Positions 42,379-54,524 are shown, counted from the first letter of the stretch. The stretch: DNA of 64,000 bases from Cristatella mucedo (GCA_009760855.2 WPIO01000132.1:1046501-1110500); one strand, 5' to 3'. Translations and numbers: made by a program. Notes: a model not told the origin generated them from the letters alone.

Positions 42379-43030
42379 CAGCGAGCTACAGCTGCAGCGG
42401 CCGGCAGCCGATCGCGGAAACGAGGCGAAGCGCCTCAAAGCAGCCGCTCACTATTTAGCCCAACGACCCGTCGAATTCGACGAGCCAGCACGGGTCTGGT
42501 ACGACCTTGACCTTAGCCTTACTCCATCTAGCGACGACCGGCCCTGTCTGCATCCGCCGCGCCGTGTTTGTGTGCGCGCGCGTATGTGTGCGTGTGTCGT
42601 TTGCCCCGAGTCGGCAGCGGCTTATCGGATCGACGCAGCTCGGCGGTGCGTTGGTGGCGGACCGTTAGTTGACAGTACTTCAAGCGCGGTAAGTCGCGGT
42701 GCCGCGTCCTCACCCGCGCTGGCCCGCTCGCCTGTGCGGACCCCTCGCAGTGCGCTCACTCACGCCGCGTCCTCACCCGCGCAGAGCGCTCTCTCGCCCC
42801 CCCCCCCCGTGGACGTTCAGCTGGCGCTCGCACGCGCGCGCGAGCGCCTCATCGAGCGTCGCTTGGCACCGTGTCGAGCGCTTCTCTCCCACGAGCTGTC
42901 GGACGCCAAAGATCCCGATGTCTTTGCCGCTTCGTTGCGGTATCTCCCTTTGGCCCCCTCCCTCCTGTGCGCGGGCGACACGTGCCGCTGGATTCAGTCG
43001 ATGCCTGTAGCTAGCGGAATGTAGCGATGC
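42379..43030 (-). promoter_or_regulatory. Probable UBE2G2 promoter / CpG-rich 5' region
   Basis: Immediately upstream of the UBE2G2 ATG on the minus strand; visibly CpG-dense and C/G-rich compared with the AT-rich intron DNA. Includes a direct repeat GCCGCGTCCTCACCCGCGC near 42701 and 42764. Promoter role is inferred from position and composition only. Confidence 0.35.
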
Positions 43031-44029
43031 TCCATGCGCGCGTCTTCAGGTTGCAGATGTAATGGATCACGGCCAATCGTTCGTAGGTAAGGTCTGCTTC
43101 GATGCTGCTCTGCCACTGCTTGGACCCACCGGGTGAAAGGAACTGTTTGTTTTCGTTTTGCAGCCCTGTTCTCCCACCAAGCTGCTCTTGAACTTGCTCG
43201 TCGGCTGCAGAGGCTCTCCCGTTTGGTTCACACTGCTTTTGCGCTTGCGAAGCGTTTCGAGCGAGCCACTTGCGTCGTCGCGATAGTTCCAGCCCGGCAA
43301 GGCTCCCACTTTTTGCACCAGTTCTCGCTTTTGCCCCCACCAACCCCACCTTGCTTCGATTGCCAGCCCACCCCCTAGCGGCGGCAGCCCCCTTTTACTC
43401 AGCTTACGCCTGCCAGTGCAGTGGACGGCAAACAATCGTTTTTCGTTAACCGCACAGCCCAGGCAGTTATTCTTGCGGCTATAGGTGGCTTGAATGCGTG
43501 TGCTTGTATTGAAGATTGGTTACGCGCTCGTGCATTCGGCTGGGCTGTACGACTTCTGCAGCCCAGCTACTGTCGTTCACTACTAATCACAGTTCATCGG
43601 GCAGAGGAAAGGCTTGGCCTACTTTTTTTTTCTTTTTAACGAGCTGCTCGCCCTGGCGATAGCCTCTCTCGTGCAGCTCAACAGTTGTGCAGAGCAACCG
43701 TTTCTGTCGCTTGGCTTTTCGGCCGCGCGTCGTTTCAGCGGTAATTTCATTATAGATAGCAAGCACAGCAGCCAGTGTTAGTGTACAGCAAGCCGAATCG
43801 TGATATCTGGATCGCTAGTTATGGTTTCTTTGCTATTCCATCGTGAGATGGGAAGGTACATGCTTTGCTCGTTGGAGGCATAGGGTGTAGTGTCCCGTCG
43901 TTTGGAAAAAGCCCATCAGTGAACAGAACAGTTCAATCATGCCCTAGTCGTGAAGCAGGTGGCAGCACAGCAGCAATACTATGCCTGTGATAGATGCTAT
44001 AGAAAGCTTTGCTCCTCTAATCGAGTATG

Positions 44030-44880
44030 CTTTAGTCCGACTATCATCATGTATGTGCATGGAATTTATGTGACCTCTTTGATAACTGCTCAAAGTCTGA
44101 AAGGTTCATTAAAAAAGACAGGTTCCACAGTTAGCCATTGCGTTCGATCCCAGGCTGAGATTGGGGACTGTCGGTGATTTGTGGGGATCGGATGCGCTAC
44201 CTGGTTCTGTCTTGGCTGGACACCTGGAGATCCATTTTGGCTGGGCTACCAAAAAAGTCATCAAGGCTCTGCAGGTGGTGGATGGATATGGCTCTGCACG
44301 GATAGTCGACAAATCCTAGACGCTTAGCCATGTGTCTCCCTTGCTGCCGGAGCTTCGATGTCCCCTCCCCCTGTCTATAAACGGATACAGAGCACAATTC
44401 TTACTCTGATCCACGAGACCCACCATGGCTTGACTCCTCTACATAATCAGCTGAGCTGATGCACCAGTTTCAGCCATCTTGTGCCCTTGGGTCCTCCGTG
44501 GACAATAAATTAGCTCTTCCATTCCTATGCTTAAAGACCGTCGGTGACGGAAGCTTTTGCTCTGCAGATCCTAGACTGTGGAACTCACTTCCACGATTCT
44601 TACGCAACGAAAGCTACTCTCCCGCGGCCGACAGGCACGTCATTTCCGGCCGTCCTGAGCTGCTAGTTCCCAGCTACTTGTTACGCCCCAGCTGCCCTGC
44701 CAAGCCAGTTATGCTCTGTCCTACTTTTACCCAGCTATGCTTCTCACTTTCTCTTTGTTGCGTGATATGGAGTCTGTTGGGTACTGAATTCGCATCGAGA
44801 GCCGCTCGAGTGCGCTATAGAAAACCCGGGAGTGTAACACCTGCTTAGTCGCCTGTGGCTATGCCAAGTGACGTACGGGA
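44030..44880 (+). mobile_element. LINE family 2, decayed copy
   Basis: Contains the FDNCSKSERF-like block near 44080 and an open frame (44459-44848) with QFQPSCALGSSVDNKLALPF and [15 protein letters not shown], plus the 3' end. Confidence 0.78.
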
Positions 44881-45180
44881 TACGCTGGATATGCATTACA
44901 TGACCGAAGATCTCAGCAGCAGCAGCTAACTCAGCTGTAGTCATCCTAAGAGCACTTTCAGTAGAAGTTTGTTTGATAATAAACCTAAACAATTTCGAGA
45001 ACGAACTGACCTTGCGCCGTTGTTCCGTCATGCCTGCTGCCCACCTGCAGCAGAGAAGATGCTCTTTATTTGATTTTCTTGGGCACTTATTTAGTAACAT
45101 GCTAGATACGTGACACTCGTTGCTGTGCGTTCGCTTCGCAAGAGATGAGAAGGTGCACGAGATGCACTTTGAGAGCCTAG

Positions 45181-45261
45181 CAGACTACAGCATTTATTTA
45201 TCTGTCAGGGCTGTGCGAAGAGAACGCACAGCCCTGACAGATAAATAAATGCTGTAGTCTG
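45181..45261. repeat. Perfect hairpin, 37-bp stem, 7-nt loop
   Basis: Arms 45181-45217 and 45225-45261 are exact reverse complements, loop AAGAGAA. Not part of any repeat family seen here. Confidence 0.92.
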
Positions 45262-45345
45262 TTTTCTCTGTCAGCCTTTCCTTCTCTGTCACTCCCTCCC
45301 TGTCACGTGTACGAGTGTGTGCATGCATACATTACATATACACAG

Positions 45346-45364
45346 ACACGCACAGACACACACG

Positions 45365-45413
<49 letters not shown>

Positions 45414-45431
45414 ACAAACACACACGTTACT

Positions 45432-45483
<52 letters not shown>
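45346..45483 (+). repeat. (CA)n followed by (CT)n
   Basis: CA array to about 45428, short spacer, then (CT)n to 45483. Confidence 0.93.
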
Positions 45484-45486
<3 letters not shown>

Positions 45487-45636
45487 GTGCTTATGTGCAC
45501 TTACACTGTGCATGCTACCACTAAGTCGTGGCCATGCCCAACGCCAAGGTCATGTCGTTGTCTTTACACTGTCAACAGAGTTATCGCGTCTTGTGTTTTG
45601 TTCAGCTTCAGCACCCTTATTATTAATAGTAAAAAA

Positions 45637-46500
45637 AATAATAAGAAATTTAAATATCACCTTCAGAGAACCAAGTCTCTTGGTAGGCACTTCACATATG
45701 CTGTAAAGGAAGCATGTAAATAAGGTTAGTGCTAACATGAGCCACATTTGCACGTAAATGCAGACAAAAAGACAATTCACGTGGGCCTACCAAATGCTTA
45801 CGAATAAGGTGCATTGTTTGCTTTTTTTAACTGTCAAGTCAGGGGATGTAGTGACATCAGTGGATAATGAGTTCTGGGCTGTTGTGGGAGCATGCAAACA
45901 GGAGGCGTGGTCTCCAAGGATCTGAGGTGTGTTCGAGCCACAGCTAAACGACCTGAGTTGGAAGAGCCTAGCCTAATTGGGAAGCAGTTCTATAGGTAGG
46001 TAGGCTCGAGCAAGATAGTGGAGGGACCTAACAGTGAGTGACAGAACCTTGAAGTCTTGATGGGAAGCCGGTGCCGGTCGGCGAGAAGTGTTGCAATGTG
46101 GCAACTGTGCCGCTAATGTCAGACATGCCTGGCTGCGGAGTTTTGCACTGAGTGTAAGTTTGTAGTTGCATAGGCCCGAAGACCTGAAAGAAGTGAGAGA
46201 GTGAGTGAGCTCCAAAAGTTAAGGTTAATCACAAATTCATGGACAAACTTAGATATGGTATACCTGTCTAAGCAGGCCTGAAATTGTGCAATGTTACATA
46301 GCTGAAAGTAGGCAGACTTAAGTATGGAACTGATGTGGTCATCTGATTAAAGGTCACTTTGGAGCCGGACCTGCAGATTGCATGCAGATGCTACAGCAGA
46401 TATGCTGGCGGAGCCCAGTTTGAGGGATGGGTTTTCTTTTCCAATTTCCGAGTCACGCTAGGTTTTCCCAAGTCAGGTAAGTTGGTTGTGTTGCCATTCA
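45637..46500 (-). mobile_element. LINE family 1, decayed copy
   Basis: Hairpin tail at 45655-45700, then 3' UTR and RT end with frameshifts, reaching the DDHIS and SAYFQL region around 46330. Confidence 0.75.
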
Positions 46501-47184
46501 ATTCGTGCTGCATGCTTGGCGTAGAGGGGCGGGCAAGCGTGCCAGTGCATGGCCTCATTAGACAGTCAATGTCAGTGCCTACTTCAAGCACTCAACAGCC
46601 CGGCTGGCTGTGGCCGTCCTTTAAAGTCAGTTTGAGGCATTTGGGCTTTCAAGCTTGGCCAATGGTTCAATCCAAAAAAATGTCCAAGTTGCTGTTCGTT
46701 TATGACAAACAATCAACCTATAGAATTGTAAGTGTGCATGTACATAGCTAATGTATCTGTGCCGGCCCCCACCCTTCCCGGTAAACGGGAGTTATTTACT
46801 GATTTGCCAGCCGATACTGATTAATGGAATAGAAACCAAACGAATATTAAGGTGAGCAGCAAAGTGCATCCTCATTGTTGAAAAACTACATTTTATTGGA
46901 AAAGACCACAGGTGAGCAATTTCCAAGATTGAGAAACTACCAAACATTTACTGCAACGGACCCCTACAAAAAGAGGGCCAAGGTCGTTGAATATTTATTT
47001 ATCTATTGCTAACGACGAGGACAAGGAGTAGCAGAGAAAGCTACTCAGCGTGGCATTGCTAAAACTCAACGGAAGCAGGTTTTTGTCCACCTCTGGAACG
47101 GCAAGAGACTGAAGAAGAAACCCGCCTCCTAAAGCAAAGTAGGAGTTTCCGTTGACTTTTGCAGTCAGTAGGCTAGTCAAAATA

Positions 47185-47260
47185 TATTTGTCTAGCACCC
47201 TAAGAGAACTAAATCGCTTTTTAGGCACTTTGCATATGCTGGAAAGGAAGTGAATGGACT
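47185..47260 (-). mobile_element. LINE family 1 tail
   Basis: Hairpin tail and short 3' UTR piece, diverged. Confidence 0.6.
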
Positions 47261-47315
47261 TGTGACAATGACAGCGTACACAATCGCAGCTCGTGCACTG
47301 GACAGTGCTCGTTAT

Positions 47316-47826
47316 AATAATAATAATTCACTTGATAAAGCACCCTCGGAGAACTTAATCTCTCTCTAGGCGCTTTACATTTGCTGTAAAGTGAAATGCG
47401 ATTGAATGGTAAGTAAAATCATGCTTGAAAAAACAAACGAAATGAATAAAATGGTTAGGGGTGACATGCACAGGGTCAGCATGCAAATGTGGTTAGTGGC
47501 AGCATGCACAGTGTCAGCACGCATAAGCACATCGAGGACGAATCACAAGGACCCACTAAATGCTGTCCTAAATAGGTGTGTTTTTAAGTTTCTTTTAAAT
47601 GTGGTCAGGTCAGGGGATGTTCTGACTCAGGTCGGGAGGGAGTTCCAGGCTTTGGGAGCATATGAACTAAATGCACGGTCTCCAAAGGATTTAAGGTTTG
47701 TATGAGGTATTTCTAGACTGTTGGATTCCAAAAAGCGGGTGGTACGATGCTTAGCCTGATGGGGTAGTATATCTGACAGATAGGCTGTAGCCATAGAATG
47801 AAGGGACCTAAAAGTGAGGGACAAAC
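47316..47826 (-). mobile_element. LINE family 1, recent 5'-truncated copy
   Basis: (ATT)n, CTCTCTCTAGG hairpin variant, 3' UTR and the RT end ([19 protein letters not shown]). Confidence 0.85.
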
Positions 47827-47875
47827 CGTAGACAAAGCAATGCCGTGAGGAAACAGGTCTCAGGCTTCTTTCTTT

Positions 47876-48420
47876 CTTTCTAGCTTCTTTTTAAATGCCG
47901 TCAAGTTCGGGAGTGCTGCGATTGAGGCCAGAGTGGAGTTCCAGGCTTTAGGTGCATATGGACAAAACCGAAGCCATTTTCATCGAAGGATTAGAGGTTC
48001 GAGTGGGTGCACTGCCAAAGGACCGGGGTCACTGGAAAAGGTGTGCAAGGCAAAGGCTGAGAGAAAAAGGAGGATCGCCTTTTGGTAGTCCGGGCTACCG
48101 GATTTAAAAGGACCTAACAATCAGCTACTGGTGAATGCGCTGCTTCGCAGGGAGCCAGTGCAGGTCGGTGAAAAGTGATACAAAGTGCCTACGGCGAAGT
48201 TCGCGACAGACAGGCCTAGCTGCTGAATTTTGCACCAGCTGTAAGCATCTTATTACACTGGCAGGAAGCCCTGCAAGGTCCTGGTCGCAGAAGCGTAGAC
48301 GGGATGTCGCATATGCAAAGACTAACCGGACATCGGTACCCATATGTAAAAGAAACCCGAATTTTTACAGTGCTTCACAGCTGAATGCAAGCACCTGACG
48401 GCAGAATTTCGGTGGTCATA
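47876..48420 (-). mobile_element. LINE family 1-related RT fragment
   Basis: Encodes [32 protein letters not shown] and LHWLPAKQRI on the minus strand; diverged, and lies directly upstream of the copy at 47316. Confidence 0.72.
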
Positions 48421-49379
48421 GTTGAATTGATTCTCTTTCAGGGTCGTGTCACGTGTCACAAAAGCACGAACATCTAGCATTGGCAAATTGGCGCAAGCTG
48501 TGCATCTGTGGCAAGTTTTATTTTTGGGTACAGAGTAACTAACTCAACAGCCTGATTTATATGTCGACGGTAGAACGTTTGCTGCTTTCACCCGATGCAT
48601 ACTGCAGGATTCGAACCCGTGGCCTCGTTATATGCCACAGCGCCGTCGTCGCTTTTTGCGGGACCGAGACCGAGGCGGCTGCAGTTCGATGGCTTGTTTC
48701 AGCAAACAGGTGGATGCGCCCGGCTATTCAGCAGTGCATTCACATGCTCAGGCCCCTAAGTCTTTTCGCAGGCAATACGACTAGCACTAGCTACCAATGT
48801 GACCGTCGGTCAACTGGCTCGATGTCAGGCTGATGAATACATCTGTCGCCCAACAGTCTTCGAGCTCGTGGAATGCTAACGTTTTGCAGCACGTCGATAC
48901 GAGCATCCTGGTCCGTAGAGTCAGGAGTTCGATGCAGCGCTCCAATAGCCTCACGAGAAAATGAGCCCCAAACCACCATTCCGCTACTGCTGCCATACTT
49001 TGTACTGCCATACTTCGTACTGTGTGCTACCGACAGTCGTCTCTGCGTTCCTCGCCTATTCTTCGGCTTACTTGAAACAATTGTTTGTTGTCACTGAAGA
49101 ATTTAAATTTCTTATAAACCGAGCACCAGTCAATCATCAAGAGCCGGGTTCACTTGGCTTTTGGCCAAAAGCAGCCTCTCAGCTTTGTGCCATGCCATCG
49201 AGGGCACTTAGAAATGTTCTGCTCCACAGGGCCTGCGCTGGCTTTCAGTGAGTGCGCTGGCGCTGGCTCGGTGTCGCTGGCCTTGCTATCGCCTAGTGCA
49301 AACATCTTCAGCAGATGGTCCTTGTGACTCGATGGCACATTGTGGAGGCATGGGCTGTATTTGTTGGCCATAGATTGCT

Positions 49380-49449
49380 TCCTAGTATACTTATCCAGAG
49401 GAAAACTGATGCATCCTAGTATACTTATCCAGAGGATAACTGATGCAAC
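49380..49449 (+). repeat. Tandem duplication, about 35-bp unit
   Basis: CCTAGTATACTTATCCAGAG plus AACTGATGCA repeated twice in direct orientation with one mismatch. Confidence 0.88.
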
Positions 49450-49619
49450 CTCTGCTCATTCCGAGTACACGAGCGATGTTCCTGTTGTTCGTGCGCTGTT
49501 TGTGAAAGACTTGCAGAATACTTTTAGCAAAGTCATTTTGATAATGAGCCTATGCCGTGCCGAAGCCACTCTGAAAAGGGTTCGTTCTCGGTCCTTTGCT
49601 GTTCTCCATTTATACCAAG

Positions 49620-50700
49620 CCCCTTGGTAGAAGTGATTCGGGCCCCTATGGCTGTCACTTCTATGCTGACGATCTCAAGGTGCATTTGTCATTTAAACCG
49701 TCGAAATCTGCTGCAGCGACTGAAAAACTGAATGCTTGACTTGCAGACATTCGATCCTTGATGTCGGCCAATTTCCTTAAACTAAACGTTGATCAAGTCG
49801 AACTCCTTACTCCTAGGCCACCCCAAGCGTGGGGCTAGACTGTGAGACTTTTCTCTGTAATAAACTAATTGGTGGCGCTGTTGTGTGACCTTTGTCGTGT
49901 GCTAAGAATTTAGGCGTCCTATTTGATAACTGCTTAAAGTTTGAAAGCTTTATTAAGAAGACGGCTTCCATAGCTTGCCATTGCATTCGTTCCCTGTCTA
50001 AGATTAGGGACTATCTACAACGGTGGCTTGCTAAAGATCTTACTAGCTCCCTGGTTCTGGCTAGGCTGGACTACTGCAATTTCGTCTTGGCTGGGCTACC
50101 GACAAACCCAATAAGCCTCTGTAGCTAGTGATTAGTATGGTTGCAATGGTAGTGAGCAAATCTCTTGAGGTTTAGCTATGTGTCTCCTTTGCTGATGAAG
50201 CCTCGTTGGCTCCCAATCGATCAACAGATACAGAACAAAATTCTTACTGTGACCCACAACGTCTGCCACGACTTGGCTCCTTCATACTTAGCTGAGCTGC
50301 TGAACCAGTTTCAGCCTCCTGGTGCCCTCCCCTCCCCAGGTCCTATGTGGACAACAAATTAGCTATTTCATTGCTTTGCTTGAAGACCGTTGGTGGCAGA
50401 AGCTTTTGCTTTGCTGGTCCTAGACTGTGAAACTCACTCCCACAATTCTTAGGGCAACGACATCCACTCTCCTGTGGCAGACTCTGGCACATCCTGCCCA
50501 GCAGTCCCGAGCTGCTACTTCCAGACTACTCACTACTTCAACTGGCCTACCGACTCAGCTGTGCTTCTCACTTCTTCTTTGTTATGTGAGATTTAGTCTA
50601 TTGGCTACCATATTCGCAACAAAAGCCTCAAAGGCTTTGTGTGCTCTATAGAAAACTCTTCTGCATAACACCCACTTGTCGAGTCACAGACAGAGATACA
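49620..50700 (+). mobile_element. LINE family 2, decayed copy with intact FYADD
   Basis: CHFYADDLKVHLSFKPSKS (about 49655) retains the catalytic YADD; then [14 protein letters not shown]-like, [38 protein letters not shown] and the C-terminal LAPSYLAELLNQFQPPGAL. Stops interrupt it. Confidence 0.82.
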
Positions 50701-51704
50701 TTATGTTACATATACACCGGCTGCACCCAATTGATCAGGTAGGGGAAATAAAACTGGCCGAGAGGTTTCGAGCATTGTTCACATTCTCTTTCGATTAAAA
50801 AATGTGATAATATTTTTCCGGGCTTGATTCTGAAAAGGCCCAAGATTTCAAATATTTCAGAATTATGATCTGAAATTGGTCGATTATGTCCATTTCTGTA
50901 TGTGTAAGTCATCATGAGCATTCCTATATCTCCAAATGGTGCAATCTGTCGTTTCCATTGCTAAGAACATCACTCCGGAGCTGTCGAGTAGCTTTTAGTG
51001 TCAACAGCATAGGAATATGGCCTCTTCCGAGGTGCGTAAATACCTATGGCCCTGAGTGTATGTGCATTTCTGTATGGATATCTTGGCCTGATACACTGGA
51101 GTTAATTAATGACCTCTATAAAAATTGCTCGTTCTTGTACTTTCCAAAGGGCCGTGTTGCCCGGCCAGGCTCTTGATTGAGGGAATGAGGTGCAGTTGCT
51201 TGAAAGCTATTAAAAAAAGAGGCGTTCGGCCAATCGCGAAAGTTCAGTTACAGAAGTTCGGTACCACCTTTTCCCAATGCACTCGAAAGAAATTGTTCGT
51301 TTGCACTTCTCAAAACCCACTCCAGAAAAATGTTGGACCAAATTTGACCGAAATATCCAAGTTATTAGCAGCACGACCGAGTTGTTAGGAAGTAGCTCCA
51401 CGGCTGGCTACTTTGTTGCCAGATTGCAATGATTTCGAAATTCTTAGCGACCGAATACCCTCACACCACCGACTGTCCAAACACCTGCCTCGAGGGGTGC
51501 TGATTCTGTGCTGCCTGCCTGCTCATCGGTGCCGGTCCAGATCACTTGGTAGCCAGCTATTAGGCTACTGAGCTATTGAGACCAATTGCCTATTGCATCA
51601 ATGCAGGGCTTAAAGACTTTGCTTTTAAGCCTCCACCTACTCAAGCCACATCCAAGTGCACGGGTAGGTAGGTATCTTACAAATATACTCTGAGGTGCAA
51701 CCAT

Positions 51705-51706
51705 TG

Positions 51707-51752
<46 letters not shown>

Positions 51753-51775
51753 TGTGTGTGTGTGTGCGTGCGTGC

Positions 51776-51828
<53 letters not shown>
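51705..51828 (+). repeat. (GT)n with GC interruptions
   Basis: About 124 bases including a GTGC sub-block. Confidence 0.93.
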
Positions 51829-51832
<4 letters not shown>

Positions 51833-53105
51833 GGTTGGTTTGGTTACTAGATAGGTATCGGCTGCTCTAGTTATGCTGGACTAGGCAGGTGCTGCTAACT
51901 CCCCGGAGCTCACCCAACCTGTGGCTAACTCCACTGCAGTATGCAACTCCTGCCCACCCCTCCCGATGAACTAATCCTGTGTCCCATTCTAATATCTCTC
52001 CTCACCCATCCTACCCCTGCCCAGTTGCATCCGGGTGTGGAGAATTGCTTCATGCAAGCATATGCACTATTATGTATTCATTCATGGGATGTGTTGCATT
52101 CTTGGGATTCCTAACAAGCATCCAGTTTTAGCTGCTTATATCTAGCAGGGGTGGTTACCTCGAGAATGCAGGCACAAGGACACGGTCACTGGCTTTCTGC
52201 CATAGATGAGGCTTAATTACATTGTCTCTGGCTGCCACTGGTCTCCCTAACCGAATCACCCCAGACTTTGTTGCATGTTTAGGATTAATTGACAATCCAC
52301 AGTTGGGTTCTTGTCTAGCCTTTCACCTCCCTCCACAAGTTGGCAGCAGGCCATCTGCCCTGAGCAGGCGGCTTCCTGCCTCCTACTTATGTAGAGCTTG
52401 TAGCGTAGCTTTCGGCGTAGCTTGACTTGACCACCTGCGCTTTCCGTGCAGCAGCAGCAGGATGCGCTTGCAAGCAGCCTCTTGTGGCCATGTCAGTCAA
52501 AAATGGTCATCTTCCACTCTCTTACTCGGCACTAATAAAACGTTCGTTTAAGACACGCGTACTGTTACATTTAAATAATAAATACTCTATAGTGTTGTGT
52601 CCGCCTAACCCTAACGACTTTGGGTAGTGGATACAGCAAGTCTGGCGTCCTCACCATGCATAACAGCTACTAAAACAGGAGAACTTCGAATTTTATTGTC
52701 GTGACCGCCTTAACAAATTTTTGTGGGACGATAGCTCTTTTTCTATGTATTCTAGACCTACGGGATTTGGAAAACACTCTTTTATACCAAAGGGCAATAA
52801 TAAATTAAGATCGGTTACCTAATTTAATTAGCCGAAGAGGAGTAACTCGAAGATCTCTCGGTTACCAGCAGACTTACCATCAAAGAGCCTGCTGACTGAG
52901 TATCGAGCTTTGACCTCTAGCTATCATAGACGGCCTGCTACTAATGCCGTGATTATTGGCTATATTGGACAGTGGTGATGTACCCCTATCGCTTCCCAAG
53001 CTGTAGAAAAACACACTCCCCCCCCCCCCTGTACTGAGCAGGCACACTGACTCGAACCCCAATACTTTTCTGCTTATTCTTCACTGCTGTATGTATCATC
53101 TCTTC

Positions 53106-53108
<3 letters not shown>

Positions 53109-53182
<74 letters not shown>

Positions 53183-53184
53183 TT

Positions 53185-53233
<49 letters not shown>
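53109..53233 (+). repeat. (GT)n followed by (CT)n
   Basis: GT to about 53177, GCGCGCTTG spacer, then CT. Confidence 0.93.
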
Positions 53234-53235
<2 letters not shown>

Positions 53236-53475
53236 CTCTCTTGGCAATCGTCCAAACACTTACCAGCTGTTAGAGTCTGCATCTGAGAAATATTTCTTGC
53301 GGTTTTACTTGGGTTTTACTTACCTTATTGGTCTTTGAATGATGACCGGTGCTGCCACCTGGTAGGTCGACAGTCCTGATATCTGCATTGGCAGCAGGTT
53401 TCATCCGTCCTCCAGCACAGCAAGTGTTCGGATGAGTCTGTCTGTGTCTCTGTCTCACTCTCTGTCTCTTTCCGT

Positions 53476-53630
53476 ATATAATATATATATATAATATAAT
53501 TCATTTGTGTAGCGCCCCAAGAGAACTTAATCTCTATTCAGGTGCTTCACATATGCCTCGGGGCTCGAGCCCACGACCACAGCCAGACCTTGGTCGGGGC
53601 AAGCACCTTAACCACTCGACCAAACCAGTT
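53476..53630 (-). repeat. SINE-A: tRNA-like head with LINE-type hairpin tail
   Basis: Sense strand: GGTCGAGTGGTTAAGG (A box), GTGGGCTCGAGCCC (B box), then GAGATTAAGTTCTCTTGGGG and an AT-rich end. The best copy for defining the family. Confidence 0.85.
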
Positions 53631-53634
53631 CGGC

Positions 53635-53688
<54 letters not shown>

Positions 53689-53751
53689 GTCTCTCTCTGT
53701 CTCTCTCTGTCTCTCTCTGTCTCTCTCTGTCTCTCTCTGTCTCTCTCTGTC

Positions 53752-53835
<84 letters not shown>
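53635..53835 (+). repeat. Layered microsatellite (CTGT)n-(CTCTCTGT)n-(CT)n
   Basis: Three successive arrays of related units: 4-mer (to about 53680), 8-mer (to about 53760), then pure CT. Confidence 0.93.
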
Positions 53836-53842
<7 letters not shown>

Positions 53843-54281
53843 TTCTCTCTGGAACTCGGTATGATTTTTTGCAGTGCATGTAATTTGGCTGTCTCGTCAT
53901 GAGTATGCAACAGAGATATACCACTTCATATCAAATGACATGCAAATTCCATTTGCAGAGTAGTCAGTCATACGGTTGATGGGAGTTTCCTGGTAATGTC
54001 GGTGAAAACTGCTAGGATTAATGAGGAGGCAGAGATGCAGGCATCTAGCTGGTGTCTATCGTGCTGGCATCTATGCTCTTGCTCTATTGATTCGGTCGGC
54101 CACGTAACGTTGACCTTTCTGTGCCACCATGCAGGCTACCTGCAATTAGTAGTGCTAGCCTGTGCTTAAGGCTGGTGCATGCTGTGCTGGCTGCGGTGTG
54201 AGCTGAGAGCAGGTGGAGGACACTTGATGCAGTCGTGCAAAAGAATCCTGCTGCTCCCATGTCAACTGATAGTTATAGTAG

Positions 54282-54340
54282 TAGTGTACGGTGCCTGAGA
54301 GAACTGAATCTCTTTCTAGGCTCTTCGCAAAGAAAGGTTT
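54282..54340 (-). mobile_element. LINE family 1 tail
   Basis: Only the hairpin GAGAGAACTGAATCTCTTTC region remains, beside SINE-B. Confidence 0.55.
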
Positions 54341-54347
54341 GGAAACT

Positions 54348-54524
54348 AAAAAAAAATCCTAGCTGATTAAACAGCCTCTTTTTGTATAGCGACAGAAGAG
54401 CCTTTAAGGCTATCACCACCGCTTGCAGTGGCGATAAAGGATCGCCCACCGCAGGAATCGAACCCACGACCTCGGGACCGAGGTCGTGAAAGCAACCGCC
54501 TTACCTAGTGTGCCATCACGGCTA
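54348..54524 (-). repeat. SINE-B, tRNA-derived
   Basis: Almost the same sequence as the copy at 40761-40940, again with the sense strand ending in a T run. Lies directly beside a LINE family 1 tail (54282-54340). Confidence 0.87.

Noticed and set aside
45181-45261. Call as a miRNA gene
   Set aside because: The perfectly matched stem lacks the bulges usual in animal miRNA precursors and there is no known seed; left as a hairpin.
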